A DNA stretch of 64,000 nt from NCBI GenBank assembly GCA_014871385.1, contig CM026426.1, forward strand, positions 38,209,776-38,273,775. Direction: 5' to 3'. Both the position numbers and the translations under genes were made by a program. The notes beneath the pieces are model-generated. The model had not been told where the DNA came from, made no database searches, and saw only the letters and a list, made by a program, of their open reading frames with translations. Below, piece by piece: positions 46,897 through 59,246 of the stretch (positions are counted from its first letter, which is position 1; each line of letters opens with the position of its first letter). This DNA comes from Ceratodon purpureus. Taxonomy: Eukaryota > Streptophyta > Bryopsida > Pseudoditrichales > Ditrichaceae.

Positions 46897-47195
46897 GAGT
46901 TGTTATCAATGGTCAAGCTATGCCAACTGCTCCATCAAGTGAGAGAACCGACACTGGTGCTGATAATGTCCTGGCAACTCTTGCGCCTCTTGACGGGTAC
47001 ATAAGAATGATTGCAGTACCAGTAAGTCTGGAAGTGTATTTAATTTTGCGTTGATGGTATTGTTGAAGATATATACAAATCATGTTTAATTGAAATGCCG
47101 TAAGACTTGTTTCATTATCTACATGAGAGAAGTAACCTCAGATGTTGTGGTCTTGATGTTCGCAGGATGTGGCCATATTTGGATACTCGAAATGA
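46897..47195 (+). CDS. Possible small spliced exons, unrecognised
   Basis: A segment after TTTGCAG (46896) is open to a GTAAGT donor (47022). It joins in phase to 47166-47195, giving a short peptide that ends IAVPDVAIFGYSK. It could be the 3' end or untranslated exons of the preceding gene, since a donor CAAAG/GTATCT follows its stop at about 46704. No family. Confidence 0.25.
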
Positions 47196-47603
47196 TGAGC
47201 TTACGGATGAGGAGCTTCGAGACCAGATTAGTGAGCTCATCTCCCTGTTGTGTTGCTGAATAGTACGTATTGTTTCGTTTCATTCTGTCAATCATTCTTA
47301 TGTACCCGTCAGGAGACGCAAGAGTTACTATTTTGCATGTTACTATTTTTACAATGGTATTCATTACGGATTTGACATGCTAGGTTAGGGCTCATTAAAC
47401 TTCAGGATTAATTACTTGCCGGCGACTCAATTTAGCAGCGTACTAATTCATGGTTTAGGGTACTGTGCATGGGGCAGCTCTGAGTCTGCTCTTCCGGGAC
47501 TTCAGCGGCAGCGAAGGGCACGCACTGACTTGCCATAGAGTTCACTTACGCATAGAAGTTCGACATTGCGTAGTTTCCAGTACGCGCAAGAGGACACTTG
47601 ATA

Positions 47604-49110
47604 ATGGAAGACTTGGAGAAAGGGACCCTGGATGAGCTCGACGAACTCGGCGCCGTGTATTTCACCGTGAAGATGATGACCACTGCGCAACGAGTCACCC
47701 TGGTACGTGTTCCGACTACGTGCTACACCTTATTTGAATCATGTTTAGCACTGTAGCAGCTCCCTACATGTCCGAGTTCACCATTCCGTAGCACGTTGCA
47801 TGTCTACATTCAGCTTCTACATCGTTGTAACAGGGTCTACTTTATCTGGATTTCATGCAGGACATCCCGGCCGCTTTTACGGAGACGACCGGCTGGCCTG
47901 GGAATCCACGTGCTACCCTCGTCACGTCGAGCAGAACTCAGGAGGAGTGGCCCATTGAATTCTCCGTTGTTGAAGCTAGTGGCGGTGCCCGCACTGCCTC
48001 GAGTGTTGGGCATGGGTGGACGTCATTTCTCGAGGATCACAAAGTCAAGGAAGGGAGTCTTCTCATCTTCGAATTGGTGGATGCCTCGTGCTTAGTGGTG
48101 ACTATAGTCCACTCTCATCGCCCAAGGGAGGTCGTACGGGAGGGAGGAGAACAGTCAAACCCCGGAAATGCCCATGGCCCAGTCTTAGAAAAAAGCGACG
48201 TGGATGAGCTTCACGACGTCCGCGCCTTGTATTTCACTTTGAAGATGCTGACGAAGACGCACCGTGGAACCCTGGTAAGATCTCCCTCCCACTGCTACAT
48301 TCAGCTTCCACTACGCTCTCAAATAATCTAATTCTGTTGGATTTCACGCAGGACATCCCTCCTGCTTTCACCGAGAAGACAGGGTGGCCTGGGAATCAGT
48401 CTTGCACCCTTGCCACGTCGAGTAGAGCTCAGAAGGGCTGGCCTATTCAATTCTCTATCCAACATGGAAGTGGCGGTGCCCGCACTGCCTCAAGTGTTGG
48501 GCATGGGTGGACGTCATTTCTCGACGATGAAAAGGTCAAGCAAGGAAGTCTTCTGATCTTCGAATACAAGGACGCCTCTTGCTTACTCGTGAGTATATAC
48601 CACCCTGATCGCCCGAGAAAGCTCTTAATTGAGGGAGGTGAACAGTCAAACCGAAGAAAGGCTCATGGCCCAGTCTTCCAGAAGACCCTAAAGGCAAGTC
48701 ATGTGCGGCATGGACACGCGTCAAGACTGGTTAGTTCACCCATTTCTCTCGTAACAATTATGTTCTTTTCATCTGTTGGAGTTTTGGATCCTTATTCCTC
48801 GTTAGAAGGTATTCACTGAAACTGCTAATTCTTTGTTGTTACGCCATTGTGTTTTTTTCGCAGGACTTTCCGACTGCCTACTGGCGTGAATACGGCCCCG
48901 GACCACTTCAAGGATACCTACTTCACTCTCTCAAGGCCATCCTCGGCAGTACGCGTAAAGAGTTCTGTCTATGAAACTCCAAAGCAGACATTTGTCTTCC
49001 TTAGTAAGGGCTGGTCGGATTTTGTGGCCATGAACGACTTCAGAGTTGAAGATACCCTCACGTTCGCTGCAGTGGGCACGCATGAGTTCAACGTGGATCG
49101 CAGCAGTTAG
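47604..49110 (+). CDS. REM-like protein with tandem B3 DNA-binding domains
   Basis: A plant B3-domain protein, expected to bind DNA in the nucleus. Exons 47604-47702, 47861-48274, 48352-48729 and 48864 onward are all phase 0. Each B3 domain is split by an intron at the same place: (A/V)YFT.KM.T..R.TL, then D(I/F)P.AF...GWPGN. Domains 1 and 2 are nearly duplicates (both contain ARTASSVGHGWTSFL, then GSLLIFE..DASCL). Domain 3 begins DFPTAYW but reaches TGA at 48972-48974, while its second half (FVFLSKGWSDFV..F.VEDTLTF) continues in another frame to TAG at 49108-49110. That is a one-base shift inside domain 3 or an unseen splice. The start ATG at 47604 precedes an acidic EDLEKGTLDELDELG, echoed before domain 2. 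Confidence 0.8.
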
Positions 49111-50220
49111 TGACAAACTGTTTCTACATAGTTTCTGCTGATATATAGTTGGTAATCTGCTGTTTCGTAATCTTGGTAGTACATAGCAGTTTAGTTTAGG
49201 GTTTTCAATTTGCGTTTTGAAGGATGCGGTCCCTCTCCGAACAATAAACGTAGTTTTGAGGAGCAGCGTGAATGCTTTGAATTGTAGCCGTTGTTTGATT
49301 TATCGAATTGACTCAGGCAATTGTTGTCAATCTACCCGACATCAGTTGCTGTAACACTGATCAGTTGGTGAGAAACGGCACTCGCTACTCACGTTTCCTG
49401 TGTTAGACATGTGATTCGTTGTGAAGTCACCATGTATCTAAGTTTTTTGTTCAGCTTTTTCTTTGTGAGTGAAAGCTGGTCCTTTAGCTAATCTTGTCAT
49501 TCCATATCTGTGAGTGGTTGCGTATTTTGTTGTCTCTTGCATGCTCTTGTAGAGCGCACATTTCTCCCTTGTTAAAATGTTTGCAGTCCTAATTTAATGG
49601 TATGCAAAGCAACCGTCAGCAAAATGACGAAAATAAAAGAGCCATCTCGTTAGAATAGTATCGTGTGCCTAAGGTCCAATTTCACGAAACTTGAATCACA
49701 GGATACCTTTAAATTCAAGAACATGAACTACACACTCCAAACAAATCCTTAGAACAAGACAGTTGATTATATGTTACCCAGATCTGGCCTGGGATTCGAC
49801 CTGTTTTGTCATTCCCATGTGTCAGTTTTGAATTAAGAACTGGAAATGCATATCTGCGATTTTCAACATGTCGCAATAAGATTCAAACAATGAGGTCAAC
49901 AAGGATCATATTCAACGGAGGCCCAAAGCCAAGCTCAAATTTTATGCAAACTCTGGTGGTGGTCAAGAATCAAGAATAACACCACTCACTCACACTCCAG
50001 CTGAAACTAATCCGAACAGAGACAACCAACATGGAATTCAGAAAAACCGGGTTTCACAAAACGCAATGTTCCCATATGCTCTACCGTCATCAAGTTACGA
50101 ATGTCTCAAAACTGACATGCAGGAGCAACAGTCTACTAGTTTCCCACGGCATTGCTGTAACAGCTCTAATGGTCACACAAATGCCGGTTGCCCTGTTCTC
50201 TATTTGAATTGAACCTGTAC
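49111..50220. other. Intergenic, no gene seen
   Basis: Between the convergent B3 (+) and AT-hook (-) genes. No frame longer than expected and no repeat found. An AATAAA at about 49243 could end the B3 transcript. Confidence 0.5.
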
Positions 50221-50829
50221 CTACCTAAATTTAGCCGGGATAATCTCCTTTAGGTCACGTTTCCTTCCCGCATGACGCAGAGCATGACCTTGGGCTGTAG
50301 ATACATCCTTCAATGCTCTTGAAGCTCGAGTTCCTGTCTTCAATTTAGAGCCTGCTTTACCTGCAGGGCGTCCCACGGCTCTCTTCTTCGGAAGCTCCTC
50401 ACAATCCAAGATGGCCTTCTTCAGTGCGCCAGCAACTGGTGGGACTTGTCGGCGTTTTGCTGCAGATGACGTGGGCTCGGAAGCCACAAGGTCAGACACT
50501 GCAGCGAAATGCTTCAGTGACTTGTTTATCGAAGGCCCTTCAAAGTGCCATGGAACCTCCTCTTCATCCTCCGTTTGATCTTCACCCTGGGTCTCCTCTC
50601 CAACATCGGCAGTGTGCTCCTCTCCAACTTCGGCACTTGGCTCCACAGTCACTGCTACATCCACATCCTCTTGAGATCGCGCCCCCCCCTGCAAGAAGAC
50701 ATCAGACGAACACCACGTCCTTGTAATCTCCTCGCCGTCACTACTGCTGTACTCAACTAATTCTTTTGCCTCCGTATCTTGCTCCTTCAAAGCATCCGCC
50801 AGTGAGCCCTTAGAACCCTCGCACCCCAT
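50221..50829 (-). CDS. Acidic/basic nuclear-type protein with AT-hook-like motif
   Basis: 202 codons from ATG 50829 to a TAG at 50221. The first half is acidic and Ser-rich; the second half is Lys/Arg-rich with KKRAVGRPAGKAGSK (AT-hook-like GRP core) and a basic C-terminus, so DNA or chromatin binding is likely. It starts 86 bases after the stop of the RING gene on the same strand and has an acceptor-like TTTCGCAG just upstream. It may therefore be an alternative 3' end of that gene rather than a separate gene. Confidence 0.45.
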   Translation of the reverse strand: MGCEGSKGSLADALKEQDTEAKELVEYSSSDGEEITRTWCSSDVFLQGGARSQEDVDVAVTVEPSAEVGEEHTADVGEETQGEDQTEDEEEVPWHFEGPSINKSLKHFAAVSDLVASEPTSSAAKRRQVPPVAGALKKAILDCEELPKKRAVGRPAGKAGSKLKTGTRASRALKDVSTAQGHALRHAGRKRDLKEIIPAKFR

Positions 50830-50914
50830 TGAGGCACTCGTAGTAGGAATTTCAGAGGGGGCAATCTGCGAAATCCTACCTGCAAGAAGGAAAGGGTTCG
50901 CTGTGCTCTTTTTC

Positions 50915-53900
50915 TTAATTTTTTCCCCAGCCCTCCACTTTCACACGACAGATTGGACAATACTGTAACCCCAGCGTGCATCCAAAGCATAACACGTCGT
51001 GGCCGCATGGCTGCAAAGAAATGAAGCACATTCACGTCATTGTCCATTTTACATTAGAAATGTACAAGAATCACAGTCACTGTGTTTTAAAACAGGGATG
51101 GACCACCAATGCGTAACCTTTAAACCAAAAACCTTCTATCTTCGCCAAAATTGAACATAACAGCCAAGACATTGTAACAGCAAGTGCATAGACTATGAGG
51201 GTACACTTAGCAATGCTTAAACAGGCTCTCAAAGAGGAATCTGCCCATAAGTCTATGATTCAATGATTTGAGTTCAAAAAGCTGGTCGACTTGGTCAGTT
51301 TCGTTTGTAAACCACATCCTATCTAGGTCAGAAAATCATATCCCACGAGTAACGAATCTGCACTATTGTGGAACAGAACATCAATTATTGCCTTGCGAGA
51401 CGAAGAAATCAAGGTGTAGCTAATTCTGTGAATGCATAGATTGTGAAGTTTAGATGATTACCTTTACGTAGACAACTGCTTTCTTCATTCGACACAAGGT
51501 GCATTCCAAACTTGGCATGTCTTCAGAGGCGGTGGCTTCATCCGCAAGCAACTCTTCCTTGCTCTTGTTCCTCGGTACTGACTTTGCTACTTTTTGTTTC
51601 TGTGAAGATTCTTGGGACGCATGAACGAGTGCCTCCTTCTCCCACGATGAGGCTGGCTCGCATCCTGATCCTGTTACTGAACCCATTAGAGCACGTTAGA
51701 ATTCTGCACATATACGTTGGTTACCAAAAAACAGAACCTACAACACCTTAAACCCTAACACCCCGGAATGATTATAATACCCCGGAACTGACTCTATCCG
51801 GAACGGGACTGATCCGTTACACCCCGCAACTGACTCTCCCACTCCGGAACTGATCAGTTACACCCCGGAACCGACTCTACCACTCCGGAAGTGATTTCAA
51901 CACCCCGGAACTCGTTCTACCACTCCGAAACTGATTCAAACATCCCGGAACTGGGTCTAACTCTCCGGAACAATCCTCTCCAAATTCGTTCCTTCAATTA
52001 ACCCTGCCTCTCTACCCGGAATGGCCACTTTATGGCAGGAACGGATCCCATACAGCAAAGCAGGTACGTACTCTCGCAAAAACAGTGCTACTTCTGCGCA
52101 GGAACATACTCTCCCATTCAGACCAGGCCCGGAATTGTTCCAGAGCTTACGGGAAGAGCAGGATTCAAACAATCCGGCACACGAAACAGAGCTGTGTACC
52201 TCTACCCTGCCTTTATTTCCTTTATGTTCCCCGGACCGAGGAGAAGGAAAGTCCGGATTAGTAATCGAGGCACTCTCAAAACCCTTCTACCTCCACTCTC
52301 TCACTATATCACAGGAACAACGTGAGACACCGAGCAAGCAAAAGAATGGACCGCTCATTAACCCTAAGGACTTATGCTAAACTAAACTCAACAGGGACCG
52401 TAGACCTTAACTTAAACAACAAGCTCCTTCTAACCCTTGCACAGTGAGAAAACAAAGGTGTAATGAAAGATACGGTACCTGATACTTCAAGATCGTTACT
52501 TGACTGACTTCTCGGTTTCTCAATTTTCGGTTTCAAGACAACTGTGGCTGAAGTAGGGCGTATCCCAATCGCACGCAAACTCTGATCTCCAAATGGCAAC
52601 CCACAGACAGCAACTGCACATGTCTTCGCTCTCTGCGCGTGCTCATACAAACAGTATGGATGGTAGGTGTGGCCACAGGAAAGGGTGGAGTAATCGTAAC
52701 AAGTATACCACAAAGAATATATTGGGCAAGCATTCAAGATATGAGTGACCTGCGGGCAACCCTCCACCGGCAACGGGAAGAAAGCTGCTCCTTCACCATT
52801 TCGCATGCGGCACATTTGCTCCTCCATAGCCGATATGATCAACTTCAACCCTGAAACCCTACTCTCAACGGCTGATTGAGACGCTGACATTGAGAACTTC
52901 TTGGCTTCCATCTCAGCGACAGTATCCTCACACCCAGCAATGGCCGTGACGTACATGCGAATGGCACTATCCTCTAAGCCCCTCTTGAACACAACAGACT
53001 CAATGTCGGCGTTCACTCTCAAGACCTCGGCAGTAACGGACTTCACTTCCTCACGACTACAGGGGTCACCTCGCAACTCCAACTCTCTAAGAAGTGCCGC
53101 TTTCAGCTCTAAGCTACTTCTCAACGCTCTTTCCTGCTCACCGAGGCTTCTTAGCTGGGCTTTGCTTTCACTCAGCATTGCCTGGCGGTCACTGCGCAGT
53201 AGCAAACTCCTGCGCAGCCTGTCCTCAACGGACACAAGCTCCTCACCACCTTGCTCCAAACTCATCGTAGCCTCCTGCAACAAAACCTTGGTACTTGACA
53301 TTACCCTTGCTAAACTTTCTACCTCCTCTGGCCCCCATCTTGGAGCCACACCATGCCTTCCCGCCCTGCTTTGGGACTTCTTGGCCATGGCCGCTTCTTC
53401 CAGCGCCTCCTCCGACTTGGGAGTCAAACACAATGTCTTTGGGAAGCTTGACTGCGGACCACCAGGAGCAGACAATTGTCTCTTTCCTATCACGGTAGGA
53501 GCCTCCTCATCAGCATTCTCACTCTCCCTCAGTCTTTTCTCTTTCCTCGCCTCTGCTTTCCTCCTCAAAGCTTCCCTCACCTTCCGTCGCTCAGCAGAGA
53601 ATTGAGCCCACATTAGGAGAAAAATGAGCTCAAAATAAGGCCGTCTAAGCCTGCCCTTTCTAGGTGAACTCCCTACTTTGGGCACCTCTGCCGCTGGCAG
53701 CGGATGCCAGAGTTGCTGCCCGCACAGAACTGCGTGGCGCACTCACAACAAAGGTCCTCGGAATATTAGGTGAGACATGAATGCCTCGGCTCGGGCTTTG
53801 GTCCCAAGTGGGCAGGTTGTGTCAGCCCGACACTGTAGATGTGCCCTCCACACGCCTCCCTCGGAGGTCATTGGTTCGAGCCCCCGTGGCGGTTGCTGGC

Positions 53901-54515
53901 ACCACGGTGGCACCTCACATGCCATGTCAAAAAGTACGCGGGCAGCGCCTGTTTTTTTCTCTCACGTGCCGCTTACACGGCCTTTTTGTGACCTCATTTT
54001 TCTCCTAATGGTTCACTTGATTTCCTAAAGACATGGAAATCAAACCCCTCGCAAACGCAAGGGTGATCTCTTTATTCGGAGGCTCATGCTGGTCATAAAC
54101 GCGGAAGTAGAGGTCCTTGATCGCTCTCTGCTCTACAACGGAGGTGTGTCCCCTGTAGTCCCACCCAGACTTCGAAGATTTTTTGCCAAAATAGCTACAC
54201 ACCATAGACTCAGGAATGTTCTCGCGGATATCGCCTACAATGACCACGCCCGTGGGAAGGCCTTCGCACAGAAAACGTGAAGACTCCATTGTCCCCAGGT
54301 GCATGAGAAGCGATGGGACAGCAATAACTCCACCAAGAACTTCACTGACAGCTTCCAAACTCAAGTGGCGACACTGGAAAAGCGGGAGGATGAGAGGACC
54401 ACGAAATGGCGGGACATAGGTTTCTACTGGAAATGGCGGGACACAGCTGCCAACCTGTGTGCTTGGCACCAGAATCGGAGAGCCACTCAGCGAGCAAGAA
54501 CCCACATGTCTAATT
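50915..54515 (-). CDS. RING-finger protein (probable E3 ubiquitin ligase) with a MITE in its 5' part
   Basis: Exons on -: about 54515-52479 (interrupted by the MITE at 54010-53611), 51670-51462 and 51010-50915. Both introns (51671-52478 and 51011-51461) keep frame. The last two exons build a C3HC4 RING: CTLCRMKKAVVYVK, then PCGHDVLCFGC with CPIC, stop TAA at 50915-50917. Such RINGs bind ubiquitin-conjugating enzymes. Upstream are a long coiled coil (VEDRLRRSLLLRSD through about 52860) and a second Cys/His cluster (CPIYSLWYTC, SCGHTYHPYC, TCAVAVC). The 54515-54011 segment is globular and unrecognised. Without the MITE the flanks read in frame (LGNQVN / WAQFSAERRK). The true 5' end is not found. 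Confidence 0.7.
51750..51975. repeat. Intronic CCGGAACTGA minisatellite
   Basis: About ten imperfect units of (C)CCCGGAACTGA(T/C)TCTA.CACT in the first intron of the RING gene, period 25-33 bp. The strong conservation of the CCGGAACTGA core relative to the spacers is notable. Confidence 0.75.
53611..54010. mobile_element. 400-bp MITE inserted in the RING gene
   Basis: CATTAGGAGAAAAATGAG (53611) and the inverted CTCATTTTTCTCCTAATG (to 54010) start about 40-bp terminal repeats; both continue with TCA..A.AAGGCCGT.TAAGC. The match is about 35 of 40. The body has no gene of its own. No target duplication is evident. It carries a tRNA-like segment at 53791-53892. Confidence 0.75.
53791..53892 (+). 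repeat. tRNA-like pol III box pair inside the MITE
   Basis: TTTGGTCCCAAGTGGGCAGG (about 53797) resembles an A-box and GGTTCGAGCCC (about 53873) a good B-box, 75 bases apart as in tRNA-derived SINEs. A complete cloverleaf is not evident. Confidence 0.4.
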
Positions 54516-56075
54516 CAAATCTGCCGCCTCCTTGGGAGTCCGGTCCAGGAAACACGATGATGTGGCAGGGGCGGCGTCTTACGAGACCATGCCAAATTCT
54601 ATCCGTTCCTGTGGGTATCCCAGTCCGTTGGGGGATACCCCAAGCGGACCATCACCCATGAGGGACGGCAACAAACCTAGCATGTACGCGTGAATGCATT
54701 TCATGAGAAGCATCAAAGACATGTACTGACTCCACAATGAACTGTTCTCTGAAATTCAGTTTTCACTTGCACATTATTTGCCCTCATGAACTCTACAGTT
54801 TCAAAGGGTGCACCAGGACTAACCTGCCGGCATGGGATGATGCTGTGATTGCAGGCTCGGAGAGGAGTCCGCAATTGGCAGAGACTGCAAAGCTCATGAA
54901 CAAGGCGCCGTTAGAACAGTAGAATGAAAATGCAAGTAGTTGATAGAAACAAATTAGCATAAAGAAAAAAATGGTTCCCTAGCATATCTATACTGTACGG
55001 AAGTGAACAGTAGAATTTAGAAGGAAAGATGTTCTGCGATGTCGAGAGTGAAAGCTTATATACTCCACGAGGTAACGGCCAAGGGCTTGAGAGTGGCTCC
55101 TCGGACTGTGAGCTATCGGAGATAGATATGCCGATGAACACTGGCTGCCCCAGAATTTTAATCCGATAAAATTTGAAAGTTAATACATGGGGTACCCCAG
55201 CTTTTACAAACCTTCGCGTTACCATCGTGTTTTTACTAATCTCGGACTCGAGTCAAATTCCAGTCCACTATAGCGGTGAAGATTTGCCACCGTCCTACCA
55301 CCGTTCAAATATTCTACAACCTTCGTGAAAACCGAACCTGGGAGTCAGGCTCGGGCCTTAGCACCCCTCCCCGGTGTGAACGCTGTGTTCCAGACCTCCA
55401 CGTTCACTGTGCCTTTACCTACTACCAATGGCAGTGGGGGCGCGTGGGTACTCACCATCGGCAAATGTGTGTACTGTTGACATCAGACTAGAGTCCCATT
55501 TCTTTTTGGCGCCTGTTTTGCCTAAGATGAGTACCCTGGGTGGAGGAGCATTTCTGCGTACTTACCCTCCTCAACACACGACTAGCAGTGGAAGCATTTG
55601 GGCCCTGGCACGTACACACTACACAGTGGTCTCTATTTAGCGAAGTGGAGGAATTAATTGAAGTGCGCAGCAATCGGAGTGTGGAGAGGCGCATTTGTTG
55701 TCTCTGTCCTCTTAGGCAGAGACTATGTGGAGACTTCCCCCATCAACTCAATCCGAAAGTCCAATGACCTATCTACAACCCTTTTCACATTTTGAAACAT
55801 GATAGGGTATATTTTGTGTCCGTTTTCACACTTTGGGGTGTAGCTCCCGTGGGTGGTGACGTGGCAGTTTTCATGCACTTTGAAGAACAGTATTCGTGTG
55901 TCGCGGCGACCCCTGAGCTCGCGATGAGGCTGCTAGGGTTGCTCTGTCGTGGTGGTGGAGAGGCTGGACATTTTGAGGAGCTCTGGGACGGTGTTGGAGT
56001 TTTTGAGGATTGAGATTGGTGTTGGTATACTTCGGTACAATAGTTTTTACGTTGCTGCAAGAGCTCGTTAAAAGT
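54516..56075. other. No firm gene
   Basis: Several medium frames occur on both strands (for example + 54299-54661, antisense to the RING gene exon), but none has a family motif or convincing splicing. The 5' exons of the RING gene probably lie here. Confidence 0.4.
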
Positions 56076-56525
56076 ATGGTGAGGAACAAGCCTTCTGGGG
56101 ATGCGTTTGGCAGCAACCGGCGATCGCCCACAATGATAAGGCGGCGGCGAGATGAGATGAACGCTGCGAAAGATGCTGCGGCTAATCAGACTGCGGATGA
56201 CACTTCCCTGTCGAGGCTGAGCACTTCCCCTCGCAGCACCTCTCCGACAGCCAGGTGAATTGCCTAAGCGACCTTTGCCTAATCGCTGCCTACTCCTGAT
56301 GCAAAACTTTTGTTTGGTGGGAGACATTGTAGCATGTTGTTACAAATATATTGCGTTTTAAGGACGTGGGAATGTGAAGCATTGTTAGCCAATCTGATTT
56401 TCGTTATCTGGTGATTGCCTCTGTAGGTTGAAGGTTAGGGATCGTAAAAAATGTCTATTCTTTTTTATTTTCTTAGGATGACGGATGCCTTCTTTGGAAG
56501 GAATGTGCCAGTTCATGGGGTTTAG
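56076..56525 (+). CDS. Possible short two-exon gene
   Basis: ATG at 56076 opens a basic then Ser/Thr-rich peptide (MVRNKPSGDAF, RRSPTMIRRRRDEMN) to a GTGAAT donor after ACAGCCAG (about 56255). An acceptor TTTTCTTAG at 56476 joins in phase to MTDAFFGRNVPVHGV and TAG at 56523-56525. About 76 residues, no family. It may be the 5' end of a longer gene. Confidence 0.3.
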
Positions 56526-56967
56526 AGAGAAGAGAATGGACTGTTAGCAAGGTGAATAGGGTGTAATTCTTCAATTTAATCTCTTAGTCTGAAAGCACAA
56601 CATTTTCTACTTCTTGGATTTTGTAAATTGTAACCCATGAAGACAGTGGCGATTGTATACTTTCTTGACAAATTGGTGGAATATGTGTAATTAAGTGTTA
56701 GCTACTCAGACAGCGCTGAAGAATCTATTTCCTCATTTGCCTGATTCAGTCCTAATTTCAGAGCCTGCGAAAGCTGTTGGTTGTCCTTCAATTCTTTTTG
56801 AGATCTCACCTCATAACTTACAGGACACATGTGTTTTTACAAAACCCATCTGCGGTGGCCAAGGTTTGATAGAGTTTTGGGAGGAAGGAAACCACGATTT
56901 GTAGTCCGCAGGCTCTCATCTACATCCTTTCATTCACAATTCATCATCTACATCTTTACATCCACAG

Positions 56968-57255
56968 TCTTTTTACTCAAACAAACAGTCTTACCCAAAC
57001 AGTCTTACCCAAACAGTCTTACCCAAACAGTCTTACCCAAACAGTCTTACCCAAACAGTCTTACCCAAACAGTCTTACCCAAACAGTCTTACCCAAACAG
57101 TCTTACCCAAACAGTCTTACCCAAACAGTCTTACCCAAATAGTCTTACCCAAACAATCTTACCCAAACATTTTTACTCAAACAATTTTACTCATACAGCT
57201 TTACTCAAACAACTTTACTCAAACAATTTTTACTCAAACAGTTTCACTCTAACAA
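56968..57255. repeat. 14-bp minisatellite with a purity gradient
   Basis: The unit ACAGTCTTACCCAA occurs as about 11 perfect copies from ~56985 to ~57135, then about 10 progressively changed copies (TACTCAAACAATTTT type) to ~57255. The long open frame across it is an artefact of the repeat. Confidence 0.9.
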
Positions 57256-57370
57256 TTTTACTTAAACAATATTGCTTATATGATTTCATTTACACAGTAT
57301 TGCTTACATGATTTCATTTACACAGTATAGCTTATATGATTTCATTCACACAGTATTGTTTACATGGTTT
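57256..57370. repeat. ~29-bp repeat following the minisatellite
   Basis: ACACAGTATTGCTTA.ATGATTTCATT recurs about four times with drift, and may derive from the decayed 14-bp units. Confidence 0.7.
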
Positions 57371-58940
57371 TGACACAATGGTTTTGACTGAATGATTTTA
57401 CTTCAATGGTTTTGTTTTCATCTTAATTGAAAGTTGATCAAGTTTCAATTAAAGATTATAAAACCAAATGTGTTTGTATAAAAAAAAATTAGATTTATTT
57501 GATGGAAATTATGAAGAAAAAATATCTAATTTTGTTATCTAATTTTAATTGATTTAATTTAGAATAAAAACACACAATACTATTTTCAAAGATTACTGGA
57601 TTTTTTGATTTTTTTATATCAATCATTATAACTACTTATATGCATTAAATTAAAAAGATAACCATTATTATTTATTAGTTTTAAAACGCATGCTATGTGT
57701 TTTAAAATAAAATCAAAAAGTGTAATCTAAAACACTTAGATGGAAAATCAATTGATTGAAAAAGACAACTTTTTATTATAATCAATAATTTCATCATTCT
57801 ATGTGAGATTACGTAATAAATTTGACAACAAACAATTATTTTATAATGATACATTGAAACCAAAGTATTCTAAAGATTCAACTTTAGCTCAAAAGTCTGT
57901 AGTAATTTTATGACTATGACCTTGGAAAAGATAAACTTTCAACATTGAAGTGTAATTTTTTAATTGCTCGACATCTCAACAAAATTTGGTGAATTTCTTT
58001 TTTATTTTAAATAAACAATGATTATATTATAATGTAAGACATTAGGAATGTCCAAAACAACTACGAAGGAAAATTTTATAGGATTATGTATTAAAAAATG
58101 CAATACATTTTCAACAAAAATTTGAAATTTTTTTAATTTTTTACTAGTCAAATCATTGTTTATCACATTCAATAGAGGTGGAGTTGATTACATTTCATTT
58201 TAAAAAATAATATTTAAATGTTTATTATAATGTTATTTCCAACAAAGCTAGAATGTAGTCTTGATTGAAAAATCTTGTAATATCGAACTTGGTCCAATAA
58301 AACATGCTCTTCATATCATTTGAAATCTATATATTATATTTTTCTAAAAAAATTAGACCTCCTTTATAAACATATTTTAGCCATCAATGAAAGCAAGTTG
58401 CTCACCATTCTTTACAACTAATCTTTATTAATAATATTAATAATTTTATAGCAATATTTTACCAAAATGTTATTATCACCTAAAGGACCAAGTATTTGTT
58501 CTACAAATAATTGAGATTGTACACAAGTTCCTACAATGTCAATTTTCAATGTGATTTTTTGAAAACATTTGTGGACGTAAGAAATTACAAGAGCTTTTAG
58601 TGCATACAATTTATTGTTCGACTATAACTCCAAAAAAAAGAAGTTATGCTCCTTTAAGTCATTTTTCCTCAGCAACGGACTAACTCCAATTTTTTTGCCA
58701 CATTCCTTTAGTACCTTTGAGATTTTTTATACAAGTCACTAATATGATTCCTTTTTAGGCTTCCAAAAAAAATAAAAATTCAATATTGAAATATCTCCCT
58801 TCAAGAGTTTGCCACATTAATTTATTTTATTTTAAAATTTATATTTTTGTAAACTAACATCGTAGGAACTTGCCCAAAATTTTAGTTATTTGTTGAATGG
58901 ATACTTAGCTCTTTGTGGTTTTTGAGGACAGAGCCTCACG
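57371..58940. other. AT-rich gene desert
   Basis: About 1.6 kb of AT-rich DNA without supported genes or clear repeats. Confidence 0.7.
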
Positions 58941-59246
58941 GTTCCACCGTTCTTGTTTTACTTCGGATTTGGTGATACACTTTCTACATGAAGTTTTAGG
59001 GTTTCATTAGACCAACCGACGATGGAACCCTTAGATTCAGCCGTCTTCAAATTGCAGGGTGTGCCAACAAAGGTGGCTGTAGATGTTGTTCCTTATTGAT
59101 CTGTGACGACTCTCTGCTCCTTCTCTATCACGTCTCTGGTGAGTGTCCAATTGTACCATTTTTGTTGTCACGTGAACTCTTCCGCAATTTTTTAGTATCG
59201 TAATTTGGCTCTTCCGTTGCTTTTCCTGGTCCATAGTGGTAGAGGT

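Noticed and set aside
53611-54010. Intron instead of MITE in the RING gene
   Set aside because: No GT-AG borders at the ends; about 40-bp inverted termini fit a transposon.
54299-54661. Plus-strand frame antisense to the RING gene exon
   Set aside because: The minus-strand frame continues in register with the RING gene across the MITE, so the plus frame is more likely a shadow.
56829-57311. 160-codon frame over the minisatellite
   Set aside because: A 14-bp unit cycles through three frames and is simply free of stops; no gene support.
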